Positions 26,746 to 34,246 of a stretch of 35,316 nt of DNA are shown here, in pieces. The DNA lies in assembly GCF_024606265.1 (NCBI RefSeq), contig NZ_JAHHPP010000164.1:1-35316 (forward strand), written 5' to 3'. This stretch comes from Endozoicomonas sp. SESOKO1. GTDB taxonomy: Bacteria > Pseudomonadota > Gammaproteobacteria > Pseudomonadales > Endozoicomonadaceae. Every line of letters starts with the position of its first letter. Within the stretch, counting starts at the first letter, position 1. A model generated the notes under the pieces. The model had not been told where the DNA came from, made no database searches, and worked only from the letters and a program-made list of their open reading frames with translations. Both the position numbers and the translations under genes were made by a program.

Positions 26746-28704
26746 TTATCTGTTGTAGAGCCTGTTTAATTCTTTCATTAGAGTGTTAGAACCTGTCGGC
26801 ATATCGGGGTGAACTATTTTTGCCATATTTCTATAATCCTTAATCGGATTACCCGTCAGTGTATAACCAATTGCCTGGGCAAAACGTTGATGATTTACAT
26901 CGCGCTTATGGCTTCTATTCTCTGAAGAGGTAAAGCCGTCACCTGCCGTTTGGTCATTTTCATCAACAAATGCCCTATACTCTGCTTTTATCTCCTGCGC
27001 TTGTTTGACCTCTCCGTTGAGGATACAGAATCTCATTGCCATATCGATCAGGTTGGCACTGCCAATGCCATGGCTGAAAAGAAGCCGGGTAAAGGTCATA
27101 ATTTGAGCGAACTTCCTCATCGTCATACCCTTCTCAGCCAAAGGCAGCGCGTTTTGCAGCGCCTCCGTCAGGATCTTCCGGGCAATGGAACGAGCGGCTG
27201 CGTCAAGCACTACCAGATTTAATAGCCTTTTGGCATTTCTTCTTTCGTCCCATGTCTGGGCCATTTTTTGCAGAACTGTTCGAAACGTAGTGGCCTCAAG
27301 GTTCGCGCCGTATTTTGTTTTGAATTCCAGTGCCCACTCAAACTCGTCATTGAGAACACACATCCCCAAGGCCATATTCGCCAACGGACGGCCGACAAGA
27401 TCATACTGGAAAAAAATCTGGGTAAATGACATGATTTTGCCGAAATTATCCCCGCTCATACCCTCAACCTGGGGCAGCTTGTTATGCAGAAACTCCTTCA
27501 GGATTTTCCGGGCAATGTTACCGGCGGCTGCGTCGGGCAAGATCAGCCCCAATAGACTATAGGTCTTTTTTAAATCCAATGTCTCGGTCATTTTCAACAG
27601 AACTGTTCGGAAAGTAGTAAGCTCAAGTTGTGCCCGATGTTTTGTTTTGAACTCTTGTGCATCCTCAAGCTCAGTGTTGAGAACACAGATTTTCAGGGCC
27701 ATATTCGCCAGCTCAGGGTTAACAATGCCGAAGCGGAAAAAAAGCCGGGTAACTGCCATGATTCTGCAGAAATTCATTCCACTCATACCCTCGGCCTGAG
27801 GCAAAGTGTTTGCCAACCTCTCTGCCAGAATTTTGCTGGCTGTGGTACGGACTGCGTCGTCTGGCATGACCAATATCAGCAGCATTTTGGCTTTACTGAT
27901 GTCTGCTTCATTAATTGACTGACGCAGAGCCGATGCCAATGTGGATAGATCCAATTGCCCCCCAAAGTAGCATTTAAACTCTTTTGCCTGATTTAATTCT
28001 GACCTCTGAACACTGATTGCCATGGCTTTATTGACCGACTCAGGAGCCTGGATACCATTGTCCAAAAAGACTTTGACAAAATTCATCAACTGTAAGTAAC
28101 TGTGATCACTCATATTCAAAGCCTGGGGCATGGCTTTTTGCAAGACATTACCCAGTACCATTCGGGCAATCTCCTGAGAGGCATAACCGGTCGATGACAA
28201 TTCCAGTAATTTCCTCACCTGATGGGCATTCCTGGTTTCTGCGGCATTTTCCAGAGCCACTTTGAGAGTTTCTGCGCTCACGATAGCGCCATGGTCATTG
28301 ACCAGCCGTTGTGCCAGAGGGAAATTCCTGTTGAGGATTGCTTCATGCAGTGTCACCGGATTTGGGGTATCCAGCGGTGCTTCAGCCGCCGGTTCCAGCC
28401 CAACGGCTGCAACTTCACTGCTATAATCAGCGCTGTCCAGCTCGGACCTGCATACCGGACAAGCCAGAACGTGCCCAACGACTCTATACTGCACCGCCAG
28501 GGCGGCAGAGGCTATTTTCCAGTCTTCAAAACATTTAGGGTGAAATGCATGGCCACAGCGAGGGACAGTGATTTTCTTTTCAAATTCCTCCAGGCAGACA
28601 GCGCATACATTTGTGTCGTCGCTATTTTTACTGGACGTTTGGCTGGAAGTGGAAGGGGCTGATGAAGCCTTGGCCCACGATGATGAAGAATTGATCGGTT
28701 GCAC
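26746..28704 (-). CDS. RING-H2 / helical-repeat / J-type fusion protein
   Basis: From GTG 28704 the protein has 652 residues. A Ser-rich N-terminus leads into a complete RING-H2 finger: C34, C37, C50, H52, H55, C58, C82, C85, with Trp62 (CFEDW) and Pro83 at usual positions. About 3.5 copies of a roughly 109-residue helical repeat follow (198-306, 307-415, 416-526, 527-581), with recurring ELANMALKICVLN and PDAAAxxIARKILxE segments. The C-terminus (YRNMAKIVHPDMPT to LNRLYNR) looks like a short J-domain core with HPD at 632-634. RING-H2 fingers act as E3 ubiquitin ligases, and HPD motifs stimulate Hsp70. The frame is open to GTG 28794, but GTG 28704 aligns with the paralogue start and puts the first RING Cys at residue 34 in both. 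A host-directed effector role is inferred. Confidence 0.8.
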   Translation of the reverse strand: MQPINSSSSWAKASSAPSTSSQTSSKNSDDTNVCAVCLEEFEKKITVPRCGHAFHPKCFEDWKIASAALAVQYRVVGHVLACPVCRSELDSADYSSEVAAVGLEPAAEAPLDTPNPVTLHEAILNRNFPLAQRLVNDHGAIVSAETLKVALENAAETRNAHQVRKLLELSSTGYASQEIARMVLGNVLQKAMPQALNMSDHSYLQLMNFVKVFLDNGIQAPESVNKAMAISVQRSELNQAKEFKCYFGGQLDLSTLASALRQSINEADISKAKMLLILVMPDDAVRTTASKILAERLANTLPQAEGMSGMNFCRIMAVTRLFFRFGIVNPELANMALKICVLNTELEDAQEFKTKHRAQLELTTFRTVLLKMTETLDLKKTYSLLGLILPDAAAGNIARKILKEFLHNKLPQVEGMSGDNFGKIMSFTQIFFQYDLVGRPLANMALGMCVLNDEFEWALEFKTKYGANLEATTFRTVLQKMAQTWDERRNAKRLLNLVVLDAAARSIARKILTEALQNALPLAEKGMTMRKFAQIMTFTRLLFSHGIGSANLIDMAMRFCILNGEVKQAQEIKAEYRAFVDENDQTAGDGFTSSENRSHKRDVNHQRFAQAIGYTLTGNPIKDYRNMAKIVHPDMPTGSNTLMKELNRLYNR

Positions 28705-28737
28705 AGAGTAATACTTCTTAAACAATATTACCAAATA

Positions 28738-28773
28738 GGACAGCAATCGGAACGGAAAGTTCAAAAACCGTCT
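28738..28773 (-). repeat. Duplicated upstream block, copy before RING-J gene 1
   Basis: This 36-bp stretch is about 85% identical to 30347-30383 and sits at nearly the same distance before the start of its gene. It is probably a retained 5' untranslated or control region from a tandem duplication. Confidence 0.65.
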
Positions 28774-28802
28774 GCACCGGGAGTTAGAAAACACGATGGG
28801 TA

Positions 28803-30314
28803 TTATTTATCGAAAAGCCTGTTTAATTCTTTCATCAGTTCGTCAGAACATTGCTGTTTGTCAGGGTGAACCATTCTCGCCATACATCTATAGTTTTTAT
28901 CCGGATCATCTGTCAGAGTGTAACCAATTTTTTCGGCAAAACCTGGAATTGTGTGTCTGTTATATTCTGATTGATGGTTTACTTCAGGCGTATGGTTTCT
29001 TCCCTCTGTAAAGGTAAAGTCATCGTCATCGGGTGTCTGGTCAGTTTCATCAACAAATTCCGCGTACTTTGCTTTTATCTTTTGTGCATCATTGACCTCT
29101 CCCATGAGTCTACAGATTCTCAGTGCTGCATTGACCAGCGCGGAGTTGACAATGCCAAAGCGGAAAAAAAGATGTGTGCAGTCCATGATCATGCGGTAAT
29201 TGGAGTGGTTCATATCCACGGCCTGCTGAGTCAACCCGTTTTGCAGTAGCTCCGCCAGGAATTCCTCGGCGATGGTCTGAGCGGCTGCATCAGGCATTAT
29301 CAGATTTAATAGGTTCTTGATTATATAAACCTGCCTGGAATCCAATCTCCCAGCCATTTCCTGCAGAATTGTCTGAAAGGCAGGAGGTTCAAGTTTTGCC
29401 CTGTAGGTTGTTTTATATCGTTGTGCATGATCAAACTCATAGGTGCGAACACAGAATTCCAGGGCCATATTCGCCAGCTTGATATCATAAAAGCCATGGC
29501 GGAAGAGAAGATTAGAAAATCTTATGATGTCGATGCATCTGGAATAGGTCATACCCTCGGCTTGAGTTATCCCATTATTCAGTACTTCCGCCAGGATATC
29601 CTTGGCAATGGTGTGAACGGCGTCGTCAGGCTTGGCCAGTTCCAATAGCATATTGATTTTTCTTATATTCAATATCCTACTGGTTTTTGCTGTATTCAAT
29701 ACCAGGGCCATTTGCTGCAGAACTGCCCTAAAAGCAGGAGCCTCAAGTTGTGCACCGTAGTCTGTATTAAATTCTTGTGCATGCTTTAGCTCATTTTTGA
29801 GAAAACAAATTCCCACGGCCATATTTGCCAGCTCTTTGCTAAAGATGCCATGGCGGAAAAAACACCGGGTAAATTTCATGGTGTTCCGGTATTTGCCGTC
29901 ACTCATAACCTCGACACCTGCTATGGCTTTTTGCAGGACACCACGCAATACGGTTATGGCAACTGCCTGAGAGACCGATTCGGACGGTGACAATTCAAGA
30001 GATTCCTTAGCCCGACGAAAATCCAGGGTTTCTGCAGCGTTTTCCAAGGCTGCTTTCAAACTGTCTTCAGTCAGGATAGTGCAGTGATTAGTCACCGGGC
30101 TGGCAAAGACAATTTTCCAGTCTCCAATGCATTTGGTACATTTGCCAAAAACAGATTGAAATTCTTGGTGAGTGACAAAGATTTTCTTATCGAATTCCTT
30201 CCGGCAGGTGGCACATACGTTTTTATCATTAGCGCTTTTATCGTTAACGTTTATGTCGGCCGTGGAAGATGATGAGGTCGAGGCCATCCATGCTGTATTG
30301 TTCATAGCTTGCAT
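28803..30314 (-). CDS. Paralogous repeat / J-type protein with degraded RING
   Basis: From ATG 30314 (MQAMNNTAW), with ribosome site AAAGGAAG 5 nt upstream, the protein has 503 residues; the frame is open to an ATG at 30344. It is a tandem paralogue of the downstream RING-H2 protein with the same order: Ser/Thr/Asn-rich N-terminus, zinc-finger region, helical repeats (about 137-254, 255-367, 368-422) and a J-type tail with HPD at 483-485 (YRCMARMVHPDK). The finger keeps C34 and C37 and has C59 and C62 before the shared GDWK, but the middle Cys-x-His pair is lost, and the final Cys pair together with a stretch before the repeats is deleted. A working E3 finger is therefore unlikely. The J-type tail is intact. 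About 98 nt separate it from its paralogue. Confidence 0.78.
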   Translation of the reverse strand: MQAMNNTAWMASTSSSSTADINVNDKSANDKNVCATCRKEFDKKIFVTHQEFQSVFGKCTKCIGDWKIVFASPVTNHCTILTEDSLKAALENAAETLDFRRAKESLELSPSESVSQAVAITVLRGVLQKAIAGVEVMSDGKYRNTMKFTRCFFRHGIFSKELANMAVGICFLKNELKHAQEFNTDYGAQLEAPAFRAVLQQMALVLNTAKTSRILNIRKINMLLELAKPDDAVHTIAKDILAEVLNNGITQAEGMTYSRCIDIIRFSNLLFRHGFYDIKLANMALEFCVRTYEFDHAQRYKTTYRAKLEPPAFQTILQEMAGRLDSRQVYIIKNLLNLIMPDAAAQTIAEEFLAELLQNGLTQQAVDMNHSNYRMIMDCTHLFFRFGIVNSALVNAALRICRLMGEVNDAQKIKAKYAEFVDETDQTPDDDDFTFTEGRNHTPEVNHQSEYNRHTIPGFAEKIGYTLTDDPDKNYRCMARMVHPDKQQCSDELMKELNRLFDK

Positions 30315-30346
30315 GCTAACTTCCTTTGGAATTAATTTTTTCATTT

Positions 30347-30383
30347 GGACAGCAATGGGAATGAAAAGTTTCAGAAACCGCCT
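30347..30383 (-). repeat. Duplicated upstream block, copy before RING-J gene 2
   Basis: The partner of 28738-28773 (about 31 of 37 bases identical, one single-base gap). It lies in the 80-nt gap between cobB and the RING-J gene, 33 nt before ATG 30314. Confidence 0.65.
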
Positions 30384-30394
30384 CTGAGCTGCCG

Positions 30395-31114
30395 TTACAG
30401 ACTCTTTTCGGCGTCATTAGTGAAGAAATGCTCAACCACTTCGGTTGCTGGCCCATAATACTGTTCATCAAACAGGGAGCCGTGATTGCCCGGCTCAAGA
30501 TTCAATTCAACAGTCTTTGCTCCACCAGCCGCCGCTTCTTGAAAGAACCCGGCAGCAGGATAGACGCTTCCCGACGTCCCAATGGAAACAAAGAGATCAC
30601 AGGCAGACAGTGCCTGATAGATCTCATCCATCTGTAATGGCATCTCACCAAACCAGACAATATGTGGGCGGAGATTACCGGCAACACCGCAGCATTCACA
30701 TTGAGTGTCGGTGGTAACATCCTGATCCCAGTAAAAAACCTGCCCGGTATCCTGGCAGCGAACTTTCAACAGTTCGCCGTGCATATGAATAAGGCGGTTG
30801 CTCCCTGCCCGTTCATGGAGATCATCAACATTTTGTGTCACCAGAAGAAAACTGCCGGTGAAATTACGTTCAAACTCAGCAAGCACCTGGTGAGCACGGT
30901 TTGGTTCTACTGAGTTCAGCTGCCGCCTTCGGTCGTTGTAAAATCCTTGCACCAGTGAGGGGTTTCGAGCGTACCCTTCAGGAGTTGCCACATCCTCAAC
31001 AGGATGATTCTCCCAGAGTCCGTCACTGGCCCGGAATGTCCTGATTCCGGACTCGGCAGAGATACCCGCACCAGTCAGTACAACGATGGATGAAACATCG
31101 GATAAATAACGCAA
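30395..31114 (-). CDS. cobB: NAD-dependent deacylase, CobB sirtuin
   Basis: Removes acetyl and succinyl groups from protein lysines using NAD. The 239-residue protein shows [10 protein letters not shown] (NAD binding), [12 protein letters not shown], catalytic His112 (HMHGE), a Cys cluster (C120, C139, C141, C142) in the zinc region, and [11 protein letters not shown]. Tyr59 and Arg62 in FYNDRRRQL are the residues that give class III sirtuins desuccinylase activity. Translation starts at TTG 31114, with GGAGG 5 nt upstream. The DUF4139 gene ends only 17 nt upstream, so the two are probably one operon. Confidence 0.95.
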   Translation of the reverse strand: MRYLSDVSSIVVLTGAGISAESGIRTFRASDGLWENHPVEDVATPEGYARNPSLVQGFYNDRRRQLNSVEPNRAHQVLAEFERNFTGSFLLVTQNVDDLHERAGSNRLIHMHGELLKVRCQDTGQVFYWDQDVTTDTQCECCGVAGNLRPHIVWFGEMPLQMDEIYQALSACDLFVSIGTSGSVYPAAGFFQEAAAGGAKTVELNLEPGNHGSLFDEQYYGPATEVVEHFFTNDAEKSL

Positions 31115-31131
31115 ACAAACCTCCGATTAAA

Positions 31132-32505
31132 TTAACGACGGTATTTAGCCGTAAAATGTATGGTTTTGCCGGTACCGGCAGCAACCTCAACACTCAGCTG
31201 GTCCGGTTTTTCCAGCGTGGCCCCCTTCACACTGTCGAGCTTTATCAGGTTAGCGTCACGCTCTTTGATTAACAGCGTAATACTGTCTTTCTGGTCATTA
31301 GAGACCCTTGCCTGCCATTTTACCACCAGCTCGTTACCGCTCTTCTGTTCAACATCAAGACGGGTCCGCTCAACACGAACGGCCAGCGCTTCTCCCATGG
31401 TCAACCAGGTGTTATCACCAGCGGTTGTCCGGGGTAACCATGAGTGACCGCTGATGATATAACCACCCTCCGGATCCTGCTCATACAGACGAAGCTCTGC
31501 TGGTGGGAGATCCAATGGTGCCTCAAACTTCCAGGTCAGTCTTGGACGTTCCACGATGGACGTTCTGCCACTGGTCGAAAGGCCATAAATATCGAGGGTA
31601 TAGAGCTTTTCAAGATGCAACGCTTCGGAAAAAAGATCCATCAGCTGCCTGCTGTTGGCTGGCAGGACTGTGTCCTTTGGCAAGGTAGTCAACAGTACTT
31701 CACCGACACGTTCTCCGTAGCTGCCAGCATCTGACTCAACCGAGGCTTCCAGCATCCGGCTCTTTTGATAAATACCGGCAACGCCACCTTCACCACCGGC
31801 GACAAGACGAATCTGTGCCTGATTGAAGTTGATATTGGAACTGTTGGTTAGCAGCGTTTTTAATTCCAGACGTCCCTGGTTTTGCGGCAAGAGCGTTAAC
31901 CGGTAATGGCTGTGATAACTCAATTGAGGCGTAATGTACGACAGCTTCAGAGGACCACTGACCGGCTGCTGGCCAAAATCGGCCATCAGGTATTGGAGAT
32001 TTTTATCCTGATTCCCTGAAGTTGCCCGTGACAGCACTCTCAAACCCTGAGGGTCATGATAATCAATAAAATACTGACGGCCATTATTACCTTCCACCAG
32101 CCCGATTCCCTGCTGATAACTGACCAGTCTACCCTGAATGGCAACGTTCAGGCCGCCACCAAACACCTCAACGTTTTTGCCGACCAGATTCCGGTAGTAA
32201 TTATCCCGGTCCAGGCCGCCCTGGTACCAGAAGATTTCCTCAGGCTGGTAAATGGTCTCGCCATCGATGTATTCAAGATACAGGCTGCCATCAAGCCGGT
32301 TGATGGGCAGACCGGAAATCTCAAGGCTGCCCTTCTTATTGGGTCGGGAATTGAATGTCTGACTGATCAGGGCTTTATCGCTGTAAAGCGTCACCACGGT
32401 CGATTGTGGCTGCTCAACATTCAACCTGCCTGGTAATCCATCGCCCGAAGCCCTGGTTACCAGAAAACCGGTCACCAGCAGGACCAGCAATGAGTGCTTG
32501 AACAT
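31132..32505 (-). CDS. DUF4139 domain exported protein
   Basis: A 457-residue protein with a clear signal peptide (MFKHSLLVLLVTGFLVTRASG), so it is exported. The body resembles DUF4139 proteins: an N-terminal part with VVTLYSDKALISQTF and an all-beta C-terminal region with LKLSYITPQLSYHSHYRL and FNQAQIRLVAGG. The molecular function of the family is not known. AGGAG lies 5 nt before the ATG. cobB follows after 17 nt. The upstream 294-nt gap is shared with the divergent purine permease. Confidence 0.8.
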   Translation of the reverse strand: MFKHSLLVLLVTGFLVTRASGDGLPGRLNVEQPQSTVVTLYSDKALISQTFNSRPNKKGSLEISGLPINRLDGSLYLEYIDGETIYQPEEIFWYQGGLDRDNYYRNLVGKNVEVFGGGLNVAIQGRLVSYQQGIGLVEGNNGRQYFIDYHDPQGLRVLSRATSGNQDKNLQYLMADFGQQPVSGPLKLSYITPQLSYHSHYRLTLLPQNQGRLELKTLLTNSSNINFNQAQIRLVAGGEGGVAGIYQKSRMLEASVESDAGSYGERVGEVLLTTLPKDTVLPANSRQLMDLFSEALHLEKLYTLDIYGLSTSGRTSIVERPRLTWKFEAPLDLPPAELRLYEQDPEGGYIISGHSWLPRTTAGDNTWLTMGEALAVRVERTRLDVEQKSGNELVVKWQARVSNDQKDSITLLIKERDANLIKLDSVKGATLEKPDQLSVEVAAGTGKTIHFTAKYRR

Positions 32506-32711
32506 ATGGACTCCTGTTTACACCGCTGAATTGATGTTCCTGAAAGCACTTTAAAACGAATAGGTTGTGTTGTCGCCCATCTTCACAGAAATAAGCGCAT
32601 CATTTTGCTATCAGCACATCACCCTTGGATAATGGTATTTTTCCTGACCACACACTGACACATCGACTGACACCTAAAGCCTTAAGTAATTCACGTAACC
32701 TACTGTTTTAA

Positions 32712-32742
32712 TTGATGCAATTGCTTTGAATGACCGTATAAT
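32712..32742 (+). promoter_or_regulatory. Candidate promoter of the purine permease operon
   Basis: A consensus -10 box TATAAT (32737-32742) lies 57 nt before the permease ATG. TTGATG (32712-32717) is the best -35, but its 19-bp spacer is long. The rest of the 294-nt divergent gap (32506-32711) shows no riboswitch or other element that I recognise. Confidence 0.45.
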
Positions 32743-32753
32743 AATTTTGAAAA

Positions 32754-32765
32754 GAACGATCGTTC
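32754..32765. promoter_or_regulatory. 12-bp palindrome, likely operator
   Basis: GAACGATCGTTC is a perfect palindrome 11 nt past the -10 box, at about +5 to +16 of the predicted transcript. A repressor bound here would block transcription of the permease and deaminase genes. The regulator is not in this window. Confidence 0.5.
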
Positions 32766-32799
32766 ATTATCTTCAATCGATTATCCATCCGAGTTTGTA

Positions 32800-34155
32800 A
32801 TGACTACTGCGACTATTGAAGCATCCCGTCATATTACTGAATCCCAATGCCCTCAACCGGAAAAAACCGGATGGATAGACCGTCATTTCCAACTGCAGGA
32901 AAAAGGCACCCATGTACGTCAGGAAGTCATGGCCGGTGTCACCACCTTCCTGACCATGGCTTATATCATCTTTGTCAACCCCCAGATTCTTTCTGCTGCA
33001 GGCATGGATGCTCAGGCCGTATTTGTGACCACCTGCCTGATCGCTGCCATTGGCAGTATTGCCATGGGCCTGTTTGCTAACCTGCCCATTGCCATGGCGC
33101 CCGCCATGGGCCTGAACAGCTACTTTGCTTTCGTTCTGGTCGGTGGCATGGGACTGGCGTGGCAGACCGGCATGGCCGTTATCTTCTGGGGTTCTTTATT
33201 GTTTGCTGCCGTTGCGGTATTTCGTACCTATATCATCACCAGCATTCCCTTAAGTCTGCGCATCGGTATCGCTACTGGCTGCGGCCTGATGATTGCCTTG
33301 GTCGGACTGCACAATGCCGGCATAATTGTCGCCACGCCAAGCACTATGGTAACAATCGGTGATGTTCGGTCCATTCCGTTTATCCTGGGTTGTGCCAGCT
33401 TTCTGCTGATGATGGTACTGGTTCAGCGTGGCTTCAAGGCGGCAGTTCTGATCTCAATTATTGCCATTACCTTTATTGGCTGGTTGTTAGGTGATGTTGA
33501 ATATCAGGGGATCGCTTCACTGCCACCCAGTATTGCACCGGTACTGGGCCAGCTGGATCTGATGGGCGCTCTTGATCTCAGCCTGATCGGGGTAATTATT
33601 TCCGTTATGCTGGTCAGCCTGTTTGAATCTGCCGGCACCTTTGTCGCTGTTACGGATAAGGCCGGCCTTGCGGACGAAACCGGTAATTATCCGAACGCCA
33701 CGAAATCCCTGTTTGTGGACAGCCTGAGCTCAGCTGCAGGTGCATTTATGGGCACGTCTTCCGTCTGCCCTTACGTTGAGAGTGCGACGGGGGTTGTTGA
33801 AGGTGGCAGAACCGGGCTGATGGCTATAGTTGTAGGCCTGTTATTCCTGATGGCCATTTTCTTTTCCCCCCTAGCCGGAATGATTCCAGCTTATGCCACT
33901 GCAGGTGCCCTGATTTATGTTGGTCTGCTGATGACCTCTGAATTAACGCGGGTTCAGTGGCATGACCTGACCGAAGCCGTACCTGCTTTTGTGGCCACCG
34001 TGATGATTCCCTTCAGTTTCACACTGACCGAAGGGATCGCCACCGGTTTCATTACCTACACGGTAATCAAGCTGGCGTCTGGCAAAAAGGATGAAGTCTC
34101 TCCGGTATGTGCCTTATTAACCGTGGTATTTCTGGCTCGATACGCATTCCTGTAA
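32800..34155 (+). CDS. NCS2-family adenine/guanine/hypoxanthine permease
   Basis: A 451-residue inner-membrane purine/proton symporter of the AdeP/GhxP/PbuG branch (COG2252 type). Branch features are EVMAGVTTFLTMAYIIFVNP at the first helix, MAPAMGLNSYFAF, the substrate-site region SLFESAGTFVAVTDKAGL, and the later GTSSVCPYVESATGVVEGGRTGL. About 12-14 membrane helices are expected. The adenine deaminase gene 91 nt downstream on the same strand suggests adenine as the main substrate, although the branch also contains guanine/hypoxanthine carriers. Confidence 0.92.
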   Translation: MTTATIEASRHITESQCPQPEKTGWIDRHFQLQEKGTHVRQEVMAGVTTFLTMAYIIFVNPQILSAAGMDAQAVFVTTCLIAAIGSIAMGLFANLPIAMAPAMGLNSYFAFVLVGGMGLAWQTGMAVIFWGSLLFAAVAVFRTYIITSIPLSLRIGIATGCGLMIALVGLHNAGIIVATPSTMVTIGDVRSIPFILGCASFLLMMVLVQRGFKAAVLISIIAITFIGWLLGDVEYQGIASLPPSIAPVLGQLDLMGALDLSLIGVIISVMLVSLFESAGTFVAVTDKAGLADETGNYPNATKSLFVDSLSSAAGAFMGTSSVCPYVESATGVVEGGRTGLMAIVVGLLFLMAIFFSPLAGMIPAYATAGALIYVGLLMTSELTRVQWHDLTEAVPAFVATVMIPFSFTLTEGIATGFITYTVIKLASGKKDEVSPVCALLTVVFLARYAFL

Positions 34156-34183
34156 AGACCATAGTTTTAGCAATTTGTTACCA

Positions 34184-34211
34184 GCGGCATTTTTCACCTT
34201 TTAAAAGCCGC
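34184..34211 (+). other. Weak stem-loop between permease and deaminase genes
   Basis: GCGGC (34184-34188) pairs with GCCGC (34207-34211), extended by T/A pairs with a bulge. No T run follows. It may be an mRNA processing or attenuation site, or chance. Confidence 0.3.
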
Positions 34212-34246
34212 ATGGCATTCTGTTATTCAGAGTTAAGAGAAACACA

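Noticed and set aside
28705-28794. N-terminal extension of the RING-J protein with a hydrophobic segment
   Set aside because: GTG 28794 lacks a ribosome site, and the region aligns at the DNA level with the untranslated leader of the paralogue.
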